Shown here: piece after piece, positions 7,555 through 16,064 of the stretch
Layout: every line of letters starts with the position of its first letter
How positions within the stretch are numbered: position 1 is the first letter of the stretch
From: Pelotomaculum terephthalicicum JT
Lineage (GTDB): Bacteria; Bacillota; Desulfotomaculia; Desulfotomaculales; Pelotomaculaceae
Length of the DNA stretch: 35,817 nucleotides
Direction: 5' to 3'
NCBI RefSeq assembly: GCF_022410535.1
Contig: NZ_JAKNBL010000032.1
Span: 1-35,817, forward strand
Translations under genes and position numbers: made by a program
The notes under the pieces: generated by a model
Seen by the model: only the letters and a program-made list of their open reading frames with translations
What the model was told of the DNA's origin: nothing
Databases searched by the model: none

Positions 7555-7767
7555 ATGGGCGATGAAAAAAGCGCAATATCCCAGGACACCGGCCAAGCCT
7601 CTTACTCCCGGCCTGCCAAGACAAAACTTCCGGAAAACTATACGATACGGGACGGGTTTTTATGGAAAGGAGATACGCCCGTATCCCTTGTGGTTTCGGT
7701 AATTGTTGAAGCCGCGGTCCAGGGTTTCCTCCATGTGGATGAAACAGAGGAATATAAAACCGGATAA
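7555..7767 (+). CDS. Small hypothetical protein
   Basis: From the ATG at 7555 (GGAG at 7542-7545) the frame encodes 70 residues. The C-terminal half, IRDGFLWKGDTPVSLVVSVIVEAAVQGFLHVD, looks like a folded alpha/beta segment; no motif is recognised. Upstream in-frame ATGs at 7540, 7546 and 7549 are possible starts. It sits between spoVG and the TadZ-like fragment in the same orientation and may be an accessory gene of the element. Confidence 0.5.
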   Translation: MGDEKSAISQDTGQASYSRPAKTKLPENYTIRDGFLWKGDTPVSLVVSVIVEAAVQGFLHVDETEEYKTG

Positions 7768-7789
7768 AATCTCACAGGAAGCATTTAAC

Positions 7790-8413
7790 ATGACCGCTCC
7801 CATGCTGCCCTGCGTCTGTCCGCCCTCCGACCTGGAATGCGAGAAGTCCCTGGGCAGCATTTTGGCGGCCACCCATATCACGGACACCCTCATCAAGCAG
7901 AACTGCGTCACCCACAAACGATATCGCCATCTGCTTCTGATCGGGATGCTCAAGGGAGAGAATGTATTCACCTATCCGCCCTATACCCCGGAACTGGCGG
8001 CGGAACTGATCGACCATCTGCGGGATATCGCGCCCCATGTCATCATTGACTGCGGGAGCCATATCGCCAATGACATCCTGTCCGCGGTGGCGCTTATGGA
8101 AGCCGACTCGGTGCTGCGGCTGGTGAACTGCGACCTGAAATCCATCAGCTACCTGTCCTCCCAGCTCCCGCTTTTAAAGGACAACAAATGGGACGCCGAC
8201 AAGCAGTGCAAGGTGGCCAGCAACCTGAAGCCCCATCAGGCCAGCGAGCATATCGAGCAGGTGCTGGGCGATGTGGCGTTCAAAATACCTCACTCCGATG
8301 AACTGGAGAGCCAGGCGTTGGCCGGGGATCTGTTCCGGGATCTGGCGCTGGGGGACAGCCGGGGCTTCCGCAGGGAGATCGGGAAAATCAGCCAGGAGGT
8401 GTTCGGCGTATGA
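7790..8413 (+). pseudogene. TadZ/CpaE-like ParA-family ATPase lacking its N-terminus
   Basis: The frame encodes TAPMLPCVCPPSD, then HVIIDCGSHIANDILSAVAL (Walker B-like IIDCG) and LRLVNCDLKSISYLSSQLPLL, as in MinD/ParA-like proteins of Tad secretion loci. In this family TAPMLP follows DP about 40 residues after the start, downstream of the P-loop. Here the sequence begins at NMTAPMLP right after an unrelated stretch, so the P-loop and the first ~40 residues are absent. The ATG at 7790 has no good ribosome site and may be fortuitous. The end overlaps the CpaF-like gene (8410). Without the P-loop it should not hydrolyse ATP. Confidence 0.7.
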
Positions 8414-9093
8414 GAAACAAAAAGACCAGACAAAAAAGCGCCGACAATCCGCGGATTAAAAACGGGGAAGTGCCTGCGATGAAAGCGCCTTACCCCCTCC
8501 GTTCCGCCAATATGACGGACAGCCACCGTCTGTTTTTCGCGCCCGATGACAGCTCCAGGGACTTTGGGGCGGTTTTGCGGGAGGTGCAGGAGTACATCTC
8601 TTCGAAGTATTCCACTCTCATCATCGACGGCGGCAGGGACGAGGTCAAAACGCAGGTCAAGCGGTACATCGCCAAATATATTCAGGATTACCGCATCGCC
8701 GTGGACGGCATGACCGGCCGGCAGCTTGTGGACGCCCTCTACACCGAGATGGCCGAGTTTTCCTTCCTCACCAAATACATCTTCGGCACGGGCATTGAGG
8801 AAATCGACGTGAACGCCTGGAACGACATCGAAGTCCAGTACGGCGGCGGCTCCACGGTCAAGCTGGAGGAACGCTTCGAGTCACCAGAACACGCCGTCAA
8901 CGTGATCAGGAGGATGCTCCATGTGTCGGGCATGGTGCTGGACAACGCCAGCCCCGCCATTTTGGGGCATCTAAGCAAAAACATCCGCATCGCCGTGCTG
9001 AAAACGCCCCTGGTGGACGAGGACGTGGGTGTTTGCGCCTCCATCCGCATTGTCAATCCGCAAAGTCTTAAAAAAGAGGATCCGCAGCAGTGA
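8410..9093 (+). pseudogene. CpaF-type secretion ATPase, N-terminal part
   Basis: The 227-residue frame has the N-terminal domain of CpaF/TadA-like ATPases: the helical region before YIFGTGIEEIDVNAWNDIEV, then the VKLEERF and HAVNVIRRML segments, LDNASPAILGHLSKNIRIAVLKTP and GVCASIRIVNPQSLKKED. It then meets a stop. The next frame resumes the same protein after the P-loop, so about 60 codons including Walker A are missing at 9075-9090. CpaF powers Tad pilus assembly or conjugation-like secretion as a hexamer. Start ATG 8410 overlaps the end of the ParA-like gene. Confidence 0.8.
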
Positions 9094-9622
9094 AAATGAG
9101 AAGCAGAACATCGACCAGGACATGCTGCTGGACATGGCGCTGCGCTTTAATCCCGAAGTCATCTGCGTCGGCGAGATGCGCTCGGCGGAAGCCTACGCCG
9201 CCCAGGAGGCGGCCAGAACCGGCCACACCGTGCTGACCACCATCCACTCCAACTCCTGCGAGTCCACCTGGCGCAGGATGGTCACCCTGTGCAAGCGCAA
9301 ATACGACATGGCGGACGATACCCTCATGGCTCTTGTCACCGAGGCGTTTCCGATTGTGGTATTCACAAAGCAGTTGGAGAACAAGCAGCGCAAGATGATG
9401 GAGATCATGGAATGCGAAATCCTGCCTGACGGTATGCGAAACTACCGCACCCTGTTCCAGTTTCAGATTGCGGAAAACCGCGTGGAGGGCGACAAATTCA
9501 TCATTAACGGACGGCACCGGCAGGTGCGGGGCATCTCATCAAGCCTGCAAAAGCGATTTTTGGAAAACGGCATGCCCCAGGAAGTGCTGGCGCAAATCAC
9601 GAAAGGAGGGCCGGACAGATGA
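9086..9622 (+). pseudogene. CpaF-type secretion ATPase, C-terminal part
   Basis: This frame continues the ATPase from SENEKQNIDQDMLLDMALRFNP. It has the Walker B-like VICVGEMR, AQEAARTGHTVLTTIHSN (the His box typical of secretion ATPases) and the C-terminal domain. Together with the preceding frame it gives nearly the whole of CpaF except the nucleotide-binding loop. No start codon with a ribosome site exists near the joint; an internal ATG at 9122 is the first candidate. The stop overlaps the tadB start (9619) by 4 nt, showing that the original operon spacing is preserved. Confidence 0.75.
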
Positions 9623-10548
9623 TTACGCTTCAACTGATCGCCTGCGTCGGCCTGATTGCCGGCGCCTTTATTTTGCTCGAAATCTCTTTCTCTGAGTTCA
9701 CCGACGGTCTGTTCGGCTTTCTGACCCGGCGTCCCCAAGGCATTCGGGACGAAATCAACGAGGCCACCCAGCGCAAGAAACCGTCTTTTTTGCGCCGGGG
9801 AATCCTGGAGGCCCAGGACATCCTGACGCTGACCGGGCGAAGCAGCCGCTTCACGATGGTCTGCGCGTCTTCGCTGTTGCTGTTCGCTGTCGGCGCAAGT
9901 ATCGCCATCCTGCTGCGGAATGTGTTCCTCATTCCCGCCCTGGCGCTGGGCCTGATGTTCCTGCCCTTTTGGTATGTGCGGCTGACCGCCGGCCACTATA
10001 AAAAGAATATCGCGGCGGAGCTGGAAACGGCTCTGAGCATCATCACCACGGCCTATCTGCGCAATGAAGACATCCTGACGGCGGTGGAGGAAAACATTCA
10101 CTACCTGAATCCGCCGGTGCGCGGCGTGTTCGCCCAATTTCTCACGCAAATCAAGCTCGTCAACCCCAATGTGGACGCGGCGCTCAAAGCCATGAAGACA
10201 AGAATCGAAAACGAGGTGTTCCGGGAGTGGTGCGACGCCATCGCCGCCTGCCAGTACGACCGCGGCCTCAAAACCACCCTGACCCCCATTGTCGGCAAGC
10301 TCTCGGACACGCGGATTGTCAACGACGAACTGGAGTACCTGGTGTTTGAGCCGCGCAAGGAATTCATCATCATGGTGATTCTGGTGGTGGGCAACATCCC
10401 CGTGATGTATTTTCTGAACAAGTCATGGTATGAAACGCTGATGCACACCGCCGTGGGGCAGATCATCCTGGCGGTGTGCGCGGCGGCCATCTTTATCTCC
10501 ACCGCCTTCGTCATCCGGCTGACCAGGCCCATCGAGTACAGGAGGTAG
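9619..10548 (+). CDS. TadB-like T2SS-F family membrane protein
   Basis: The 309-residue protein has an N-terminal membrane segment (residues ~5-22) and a central pair (FTMVCASSLLLFAVGA and VFLIPALALGLMFLPFWYV). A cytosolic GspF-type helical domain (ELETALSIITTAYLRNEDI, CDAIAACQYDRGLKTTLTPI) follows, then two C-terminal segments (FIIMVILVVGNIPVMYF, IILAVCAAAIFISTAFVI). This is the usual TadB layout. Such proteins form the inner-membrane platform that the CpaF ATPase drives. It appears complete, overlaps cpaF by 4 nt and is followed 6 nt later by the tadC fusion. Confidence 0.85.
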   Translation: MITLQLIACVGLIAGAFILLEISFSEFTDGLFGFLTRRPQGIRDEINEATQRKKPSFLRRGILEAQDILTLTGRSSRFTMVCASSLLLFAVGASIAILLRNVFLIPALALGLMFLPFWYVRLTAGHYKKNIAAELETALSIITTAYLRNEDILTAVEENIHYLNPPVRGVFAQFLTQIKLVNPNVDAALKAMKTRIENEVFREWCDAIAACQYDRGLKTTLTPIVGKLSDTRIVNDELEYLVFEPRKEFIIMVILVVGNIPVMYFLNKSWYETLMHTAVGQIILAVCAAAIFISTAFVIRLTRPIEYRR

Positions 10549-10554
10549 CGAAAT

Positions 10555-11661
10555 ATGACGACATTACTGTTTTTATTCGCAATTCTGCTGGCCGCGGGGA
10601 TGTTCTTTATCCTGTCCGATGTACTGAAGCTGCCCACCCTCGGCGCGGCCAGAGCCATGCTCGGCGCGGGCAGGGGGGACAAAAAGGCCGCCAAAACCAT
10701 GGAGGCGTGGCTCATGTCGCTTGCGGTCAGGCTCTCGAAACGCATCCCCATGGATGAGTACAAAAGGAGCCGCATGGCGAACATCCTCAAGGCGGCGGGC
10801 ATCGGCACATCGCCGGAGGTCTACGCCGCCTACGCCATGGTCAAGACGGGAGCGATTCTCCTGGGCGTGATTCCCTGCCTGCTTCTATTCCCGCTGCTCT
10901 CGCCGGTACTCCAACACAACAACCATCATTTTTTAGATGGCTATGAGCGCACGGCGGATATGATTGCGGACAATGTGGAACCGATTCCCATTAAACTTTG
11001 GAATTGGGGTATCGCCCATTGCTCCGGCGCGTTGCGCTCGTTCCCGGAGGAAACCGTCAAGCTGTGCCTGATGCCAACGGGAACGGCTTCCGTAACGGCA
11101 AAAGGTATTCGCTTCAAAGGTTTGTATTATCTGTGCGAACGCGCCGCCGTGGAGCATTGGTTTGAAACGGCACGGGCAAAGGGCAGCTACAAGGTGGATG
11201 TCTCTTTCGACCCACGAAATATGAGCGCCATTTATGTGCGGGAGCCGGACGGGTCTTTTGACAGTTGCTTTTTGGCAGAGTGGCAGGATAAATACGTGGA
11301 TATGTGTTTGGACGAAATCCGCTATTTGCAGGAATCCGAAAAGCTGCTGCGCCGCCAAAACGCTGCAAAGGAAATGGCGACCAAAGCGGACTTGTCCGCA
11401 GCGATAGACAGCGTTATCGCGGAAGCGGAGGAAATGGCGCGGCAGACGGCTGTCCCGAAATCCAAACTCGCCAGAACCAAAAACATCCGTGAAAACAGGC
11501 GCGCCGAAAAAGAGCGCAACCGCAGGGATGAAGCCTTTTCTCTTGGCGATGACGATGTGCCGCAGACCGCCAAGCCTGAACCGCAAGAAAAACCTGCGGC
11601 CATCTCTCCCACGCTCGCCATGATTCAAAAGCAATTGGAGGAACGGCTGAATGAAAAATGA
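10555..11661 (+). CDS. In-frame fusion: TadC N-terminus + TnsB-type transposase C-terminus
   Basis: Residues 1-~118 look like TadC: a first membrane helix TLLFLFAILLAAGMFFI, a charged loop, then GILLGVIPCLLLFPLLSP-like hydrophobic sequence. From about residue 120 (HNNHHFLDGYERTADMIADNV, near 10,915) the protein becomes the C-terminal region of a Tn7 TnsB/Mu-type transposase, with the beta-barrel segment LCLMPTGTASVTAKGIRFKGLYY, then YVREPDG and a long basic/acidic helical tail. The DDE catalytic core and the rest of TadC are absent. The tail of TnsB normally contacts TnsC, whose gene starts inside this one (11,651). The chimera most likely reflects recombination, not a designed fusion; the membrane part makes function doubtful. 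Confidence 0.75.
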   Translation: MTTLLFLFAILLAAGMFFILSDVLKLPTLGAARAMLGAGRGDKKAAKTMEAWLMSLAVRLSKRIPMDEYKRSRMANILKAAGIGTSPEVYAAYAMVKTGAILLGVIPCLLLFPLLSPVLQHNNHHFLDGYERTADMIADNVEPIPIKLWNWGIAHCSGALRSFPEETVKLCLMPTGTASVTAKGIRFKGLYYLCERAAVEHWFETARAKGSYKVDVSFDPRNMSAIYVREPDGSFDSCFLAEWQDKYVDMCLDEIRYLQESEKLLRRQNAAKEMATKADLSAAIDSVIAEAEEMARQTAVPKSKLARTKNIRENRRAEKERNRRDEAFSLGDDDVPQTAKPEPQEKPAAISPTLAMIQKQLEERLNEK

Positions 11662-13213
11662 ACCGGGCAAAGCCTGTTACCTGCCGCAGATTATTGAGGA
11701 ATACAAGGGAAATCCATTGATAGAGGCTCTGCCGCCCATTTATTCAAGCTATGAGGCGGCGAAGCTTCTGACGGTTGACCCCGGATACAACGAGGGCGAA
11801 CGGGAATTTGACGCGCAGTACCGCTTCCACTGTATTGGCAGACTGTTTCGGTATTTCCAACCTCTTGATACCCATATCGACATTGAACAGAGGATTTCAC
11901 GGGCGATACGTCAGGGCTATATCTCAAAAAATCCCATTACGCCTGATTATGCGGCAAGGCTGGCGCAGGGCGCGGTTGCCATTCGGGAAAAATCCGACCT
12001 GAACGCCGTTTACAGCATGAACTCTACCGCTTCCGGCTTTACCGTTATCGGGATGTCCGGTGTAGGCAAAACGACGGCGATGGAAAAGGTTTTATCGCTC
12101 TATCCTCAACAAATCCTGCACACGCAGTACAAAGGGGAACCGCTGTTTTTAACGCAGTTGGTATGGGCGAAAATCGACTGCCCGTTTGACGGCTCGTTAA
12201 AGGGGCTGTGCCTGAGCTTCTTTGCCTATGTTGACCGCATTTTGGGTACGAGCTATTCCAAAAAGTTTTCCTCCGACCGTATGACGGTGGACGCCGCGCT
12301 CCCCCGCATGGCGCAAATCGCCACAACGCATTGTCTTGGGCTGCTTGTGATTGATGAAATCCAGCACCTCAGCCAGGCGAAAAGCGGCGGCTCGGACAAA
12401 ATGCTGAATTTCTTCGTTACGTTGGTCAACACAATCGGCGTCCCCGTCGTGCTGATTGGAACCACAAAGGCCATGTCGGTTTTGCAGAGCGAGTTCCGGC
12501 AGGCGCGGCGCGGCAGCGGACAGGGGGATTTGCTGTGGGATAGGATGAAAAACGACCTTTCATGGGAGATTATGCTCCGGGCAATGTGGAAAAACCAGTG
12601 GACGCGGAATCAAACCCCACTGACTGCCGAGTTGAAAGATATACTCTATGATGAAAGCCAGGGCATTATCGACATTGCGGTAAAGCTCTATGCGATGGCG
12701 CAGATGAAAGCGATTGCCGACGGGACGGAAACGATAACCGCCCAAACCATCAAAGAAGTCGCGGCGGAAAAGCTGCGGTTGGTAAAGCCCATGCTCGAAG
12801 CGCTCCGTTCCGGCAATATGAAAAAGCTGCTGATGTATGAGGACATCAAGCCCATCAATGTGGAGGATTACCTTGCCGCTCAGTCCGGAAGGATAGCCGG
12901 CGGCGATATTCCTTTGGGGCAAAATGAAATACTGTCGTTGGAAGAACAGGCGGTGCTGAAACTTCTCGAAATGGATATATCCTCAAAAGTTGCCCGTTCC
13001 GCTGTGAAGAAGGCCATCGGAAAATCCGTGTCAGGCCAGCCTCTTGCCGCCGTTGTCAAAAAGGCATTCAAAATCGCCCTGAATATGGAAACAGAAAAGA
13101 ATCCGACCGATATTGATGAGCAGGATGATGATTTAAGAAAAGCCGCCGGGGAATCGCCGTATGAAAATCTGAAAAAGTCAGGATTCATCGCGGAATCAGC
13201 GGATGAGTTTTGA
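11651..13213 (+). CDS. tnsC: TnsC-like AAA+ transposition regulator
   Basis: The 520-residue protein has Walker A GMSGVGKTT (residues 134-142), Walker B LLVIDEIQHL (D235, E236) and a sensor-like VVLIGTTKA, as in Tn7 TnsC. TnsC is an ATP-dependent matchmaker that joins target complexes (TnsD/TniQ) to the TnsAB transposase. Unlike the P-loop genes upstream, this one is intact. The start overlaps the end of the TnsB fragment by 11 nt and its stop overlaps tnsD by 11 nt, so the original operon is kept from here on. tnsA and most of tnsB are missing in this window, so autonomous movement is not possible from this locus alone. Confidence 0.9.
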   Translation: MKNEPGKACYLPQIIEEYKGNPLIEALPPIYSSYEAAKLLTVDPGYNEGEREFDAQYRFHCIGRLFRYFQPLDTHIDIEQRISRAIRQGYISKNPITPDYAARLAQGAVAIREKSDLNAVYSMNSTASGFTVIGMSGVGKTTAMEKVLSLYPQQILHTQYKGEPLFLTQLVWAKIDCPFDGSLKGLCLSFFAYVDRILGTSYSKKFSSDRMTVDAALPRMAQIATTHCLGLLVIDEIQHLSQAKSGGSDKMLNFFVTLVNTIGVPVVLIGTTKAMSVLQSEFRQARRGSGQGDLLWDRMKNDLSWEIMLRAMWKNQWTRNQTPLTAELKDILYDESQGIIDIAVKLYAMAQMKAIADGTETITAQTIKEVAAEKLRLVKPMLEALRSGNMKKLLMYEDIKPINVEDYLAAQSGRIAGGDIPLGQNEILSLEEQAVLKLLEMDISSKVARSAVKKAIGKSVSGQPLAAVVKKAFKIALNMETEKNPTDIDEQDDDLRKAAGESPYENLKKSGFIAESADEF

Positions 13214-15110
13214 CGAATCCCCGCTGGGCTTTTTCCCAACGCCGTATCCTGACGAGATATTTTACAGTGTTCTGTGCCGATACCATATCCGCAGCGGCAA
13301 TCCGGCGTTTGTCAGCACCGCCAAAACAATATGGGGAAAAAAGATCAGCTCGAATTTGTATCTGCCCCAATCTCTCGGTAAAGTAGCCCTGCGGATTCCG
13401 CCAGAGACGGGCTTAACGGCGGAATGTTTCGCGGCCAACAATACGATTTATCCGTTTTTAAAACCGTTTCTCCCCGAAGAGCGCGGGCTTCAAGTGTTGG
13501 AATTACTGAAAAGTGAAGCGCAAAGCGAAATTATGGCTTACCAGCTTTGCGGTCTGCCTCGTTCCAAAAGCCCCAAGTGGCAGTATCTCCGCTATTGCGA
13601 GGATTGTTGGCAGGAAGATATTCGGCTTTACAGCGAGCCATATTGGCACAGGCTTCACATGCTTCCCGGCGTTCTGAGGTGTCCTGTTCATGGGAAACCA
13701 ATCAAGAACTCCGTTGTCTTTCAAAAAGATATTAGTTCAAAGTTTCATGCCGCCTCTTTTGCGGTGGCCTCCAACGAGCATATGCCTTCCTTTTGTGACG
13801 GTACAACTGAAAAGCTGATGAATGTCGCGGGGGACGCTGCTTGGATTATGCAAAACGGTTATGCTCTGGCGTTTTCAGAATCGACAATGGAAATTTATGA
13901 CCAATTGCTTCAGGTGAAAGGGTATCGCTGTTTAAGCGGGCGCAGGATGAAAAGCCAATTGCTCGACAAGGAGATTTGTGAGTTTTATGGACAAGAGCTT
14001 TTAGAGCTTTTGGAGGTTCGTTCACAAGGCGTGGTTCCGTGGTCAGAGCGCGTTATGCATAAACGAAATTCTCTGCTCTATCCGGTCTATTATCTTTTGC
14101 TTATGCGGTTTTTGGCCGGGTCTGCCGAAGATTTCTTTACAAAGCAACATGGTGTGGCACATCCCTATGGAACAGGCCCGTGGCCATGCAGAAATCCGGT
14201 TTGCCCGTACTATTTGAAAGATGTGATTTCTGAACTGTCGCCTCTGGTGCAGTTTGCTTCCCGCCATCAGGCAACATTCACTTGCCCCCACTGCGGGTTT
14301 GCATACAGACGAAGCCGTGAAAGACCTAAAAGCAAACAATATTCCGGCCAAATTGATACGGTGGACTACGGGTGGCTGTGGCTGGATACGTTCAAGAAGA
14401 TGATGAAATCCGGCACTCCCATTATGCATATCACAGAAAAACTACACTGTGGTTTTCTAACAGTAAAGCGATTGGGTGTTGAACTGGGTTTCTTTCCGGC
14501 AGATCAATTACCGAAGAAGAAGCCATATATCTACCGTGAACGGAAAACTGTGCCGGAACCTGCTCCAAAGCCAACATCGAAAGACTACTATCGGGCGCAA
14601 TGGTTACAGGTTATGAAAGACAACCCGGATTCATCCCGCAGTTTTCTGATTAAGCGTTACCCTGAAATTTACAAATGGCTGCGGAAAAACGATGTGGATT
14701 GGTATGAGGTCAATGCGCCAAAGTCCAAACGGTATACAGTGTTTGAATGGGCTGACAATGATGATGATAGTTTAGAGAAAGCCCGCGCTGCGGTTGCTTA
14801 CTTGAAAAGCTCGCCGGGTCGCCCTGTTTGGATTAACCGGCATTCTGTGGAAAAGTACGGCGGGCTGAACAATCTCTACAAAAATCTGAAAAACGGCTAT
14901 TTGCCAAAGACGCAGGCATATCTGGATGAAGCATTGGAAACCGATATGGAATGGCGTAAGAGAAAAATTCAGTGGGCGGTAAAAGAGCTTTTTGATTCAG
15001 GGAAAAATCTTCTTCTGCCGCAGATTCAAATCAAGGCTTCCATTTCGCACAAGCTGTTTATCCCATTAGAAGGCTTTACCCGCGACTGCATTGAACAATT
15101 ACAAAAATGA
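13203..15110 (+). CDS. tnsD: TnsD/TniQ-family target-site selector
   Basis: The 635-residue protein opens with the TniQ signature FFPTPYPDEIFYSVLCRYHIRSG. A zinc finger is visible with C132, C135, C160 and H163 (CEDC ... CPVH). A second cysteine cluster follows (CRNPVCPYY ... TCPHCGFAYRR). The C-terminal half has repeated helix-turn-helix-like segments (YRAQWLQVMKDNP ... LIKRYPEIYKWLRKND), as in full-length TnsD proteins that read a specific att sequence. The length suits a TnsD, not a short TniQ. Zn fingers and DNA-binding domains look complete. Its natural target site cannot be told from sequence. A terminator follows 17 nt after the stop. Confidence 0.85.
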   Translation: MSFDESPLGFFPTPYPDEIFYSVLCRYHIRSGNPAFVSTAKTIWGKKISSNLYLPQSLGKVALRIPPETGLTAECFAANNTIYPFLKPFLPEERGLQVLELLKSEAQSEIMAYQLCGLPRSKSPKWQYLRYCEDCWQEDIRLYSEPYWHRLHMLPGVLRCPVHGKPIKNSVVFQKDISSKFHAASFAVASNEHMPSFCDGTTEKLMNVAGDAAWIMQNGYALAFSESTMEIYDQLLQVKGYRCLSGRRMKSQLLDKEICEFYGQELLELLEVRSQGVVPWSERVMHKRNSLLYPVYYLLLMRFLAGSAEDFFTKQHGVAHPYGTGPWPCRNPVCPYYLKDVISELSPLVQFASRHQATFTCPHCGFAYRRSRERPKSKQYSGQIDTVDYGWLWLDTFKKMMKSGTPIMHITEKLHCGFLTVKRLGVELGFFPADQLPKKKPYIYRERKTVPEPAPKPTSKDYYRAQWLQVMKDNPDSSRSFLIKRYPEIYKWLRKNDVDWYEVNAPKSKRYTVFEWADNDDDSLEKARAAVAYLKSSPGRPVWINRHSVEKYGGLNNLYKNLKNGYLPKTQAYLDEALETDMEWRKRKIQWAVKELFDSGKNLLLPQIQIKASISHKLFIPLEGFTRDCIEQLQK

Positions 15111-15127
15111 ATATCTACATACAGAGA

Positions 15128-15155
15128 GCAATCGGCTGATGTCGGTTGCTTTTTT
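15128..15155 (+). terminator. Terminator after tnsD
   Basis: GCAATCG and CGGTTGC form a 7-bp stem with one G-U pair and an 8-nt loop, followed by six T. Outer TACATACA/TGTATGTA segments can extend the structure. Confidence 0.75.
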
Positions 15156-15215
15156 GTATGTATCGGAAGGTGGACCTTTTTATTTCCAAATTCAAGTAGA
15201 TTATAAAAACTGCTG

Positions 15216-15224
15216 TGGTATAAT
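15216..15224 (+). promoter_or_regulatory. Extended -10 promoter for the MNT/HEPN pair
   Basis: TGG followed by TATAAT (15219-15224) forms an extended -10. No good -35 stands at 17 nt. It lies 42 nt before the mntA start, whose ribosome site is AAGGAGG at 15253-15259. Confidence 0.5.
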
Positions 15225-15266
15225 AGATCAAAAAGTATTTTAAACATATTTCAAGGAGGCGAGAGC

Positions 15267-15569
15267 ATGGCAGCGAAAAAGTATACGATAGAGGAAATCA
15301 AAACTGTTGTAGAACCAATCGCCCGAAAATATGGGGTGGAACGCGTGTATCTGTTTGGCTCTTACGCCCGTGGAGACGTTACTGAAAACAGTGATATAGA
15401 TTTGCGCGTGGATAAAGGGTCCCTTAAAGGGATGTTTGCTCTGTGCGGGTTATATACGGAAATTGAAGAAGCTCTGCAGACGAAAGTGGACGTTCTGACA
15501 ACAGGCAGCCTGGAAGATGACTTTCTCCATAAGATACGGAAAGAAGAGGTGCTTCTGTATGGCGGATAA
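15267..15569 (+). CDS. mntA: MNT-domain nucleotidyltransferase antitoxin
   Basis: The 100-residue protein is a minimal nucleotidyltransferase with LFGSYARGD (G31, S32) and the paired aspartates of NSDIDL (D43, D45), plus KVDVL (D75) as the third acidic site. In MntA/HepT systems such enzymes AMPylate the HEPN toxin and thereby silence it. The HEPN gene starts 11 nt before this stop, so the pair is translationally coupled. An AAGGAGG ribosome site gives strong initiation. The pair sits behind the tnsD terminator and may be cargo of the Tn7-like element. Confidence 0.85.
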   Translation: MAAKKYTIEEIKTVVEPIARKYGVERVYLFGSYARGDVTENSDIDLRVDKGSLKGMFALCGLYTEIEEALQTKVDVLTTGSLEDDFLHKIRKEEVLLYGG

Positions 15570-15975
15570 CCGGAACGCCGACGTGCTCCGCCGTATCATT
15601 TCCTATTGCCGTGAGATAGAAGAAACCATTCGGCGCTTCGGAAAAGATTACACGGTATTCGCGCAAGATTCCGTATATAGGAATGCCACAGCTCTTTGTG
15701 TAATGCAAATTGGAGAATTGACCACGCATCTCACCAATGATTTTAAACAAACCTACACTGGAATGCCTTGGACGCAAATTAAGGCGCTGCGCAATGTGGT
15801 TGCTCACAGCTATGGTAAAATTGACGTGGAAAGCTTATGGGAAACCATAACCATCGACATTCCAAAGTTGAAAGACTATTGCTCCGACATCATCCAACAA
15901 TTTGATGTCCTCACGCAGGAGAGCGCCAACGATCCGGAGGATGAGCAAAAGATTCCCGGCATTTCCATGGATTAA
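15559..15975 (+). CDS. hepT: HEPN ribonuclease toxin (HepT/DUF86-like)
   Basis: The 138-residue helical protein contains RNVVAHSY (R78 to Y85), an exact RX4HXY motif. Arg and His are the ribonuclease residues, and the Tyr is the residue modified by MntA in the characterised system. The ATG at 15559 was chosen because it overlaps mntA by 11 nt and gives the usual DUF86 start (a short polar N-terminus, then VLRRIISYCREIEETI). The last ~20 residues are acidic. An intrinsic terminator (16004-16037) follows, so the pair forms a complete two-gene unit. Confidence 0.85.
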   Translation: MADNRNADVLRRIISYCREIEETIRRFGKDYTVFAQDSVYRNATALCVMQIGELTTHLTNDFKQTYTGMPWTQIKALRNVVAHSYGKIDVESLWETITIDIPKLKDYCSDIIQQFDVLTQESANDPEDEQKIPGISMD

Positions 15976-16003
15976 ACAAAACCAACTAAAAAAAAGCAAT
16001 TGG

Positions 16004-16037
16004 AACACGCTTATCTGAAATAGGAAGCGTGTTTTTT
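16004..16037 (+). terminator. Terminator after the MNT/HEPN pair
   Basis: AACACGCTT and AAGCGTGTT form a perfect 9-bp stem with a 12-nt loop and run into a T tract. Confidence 0.8.
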
Positions 16038-16064
16038 TATTTATGAAAGGAGTGACAGGCCCAA

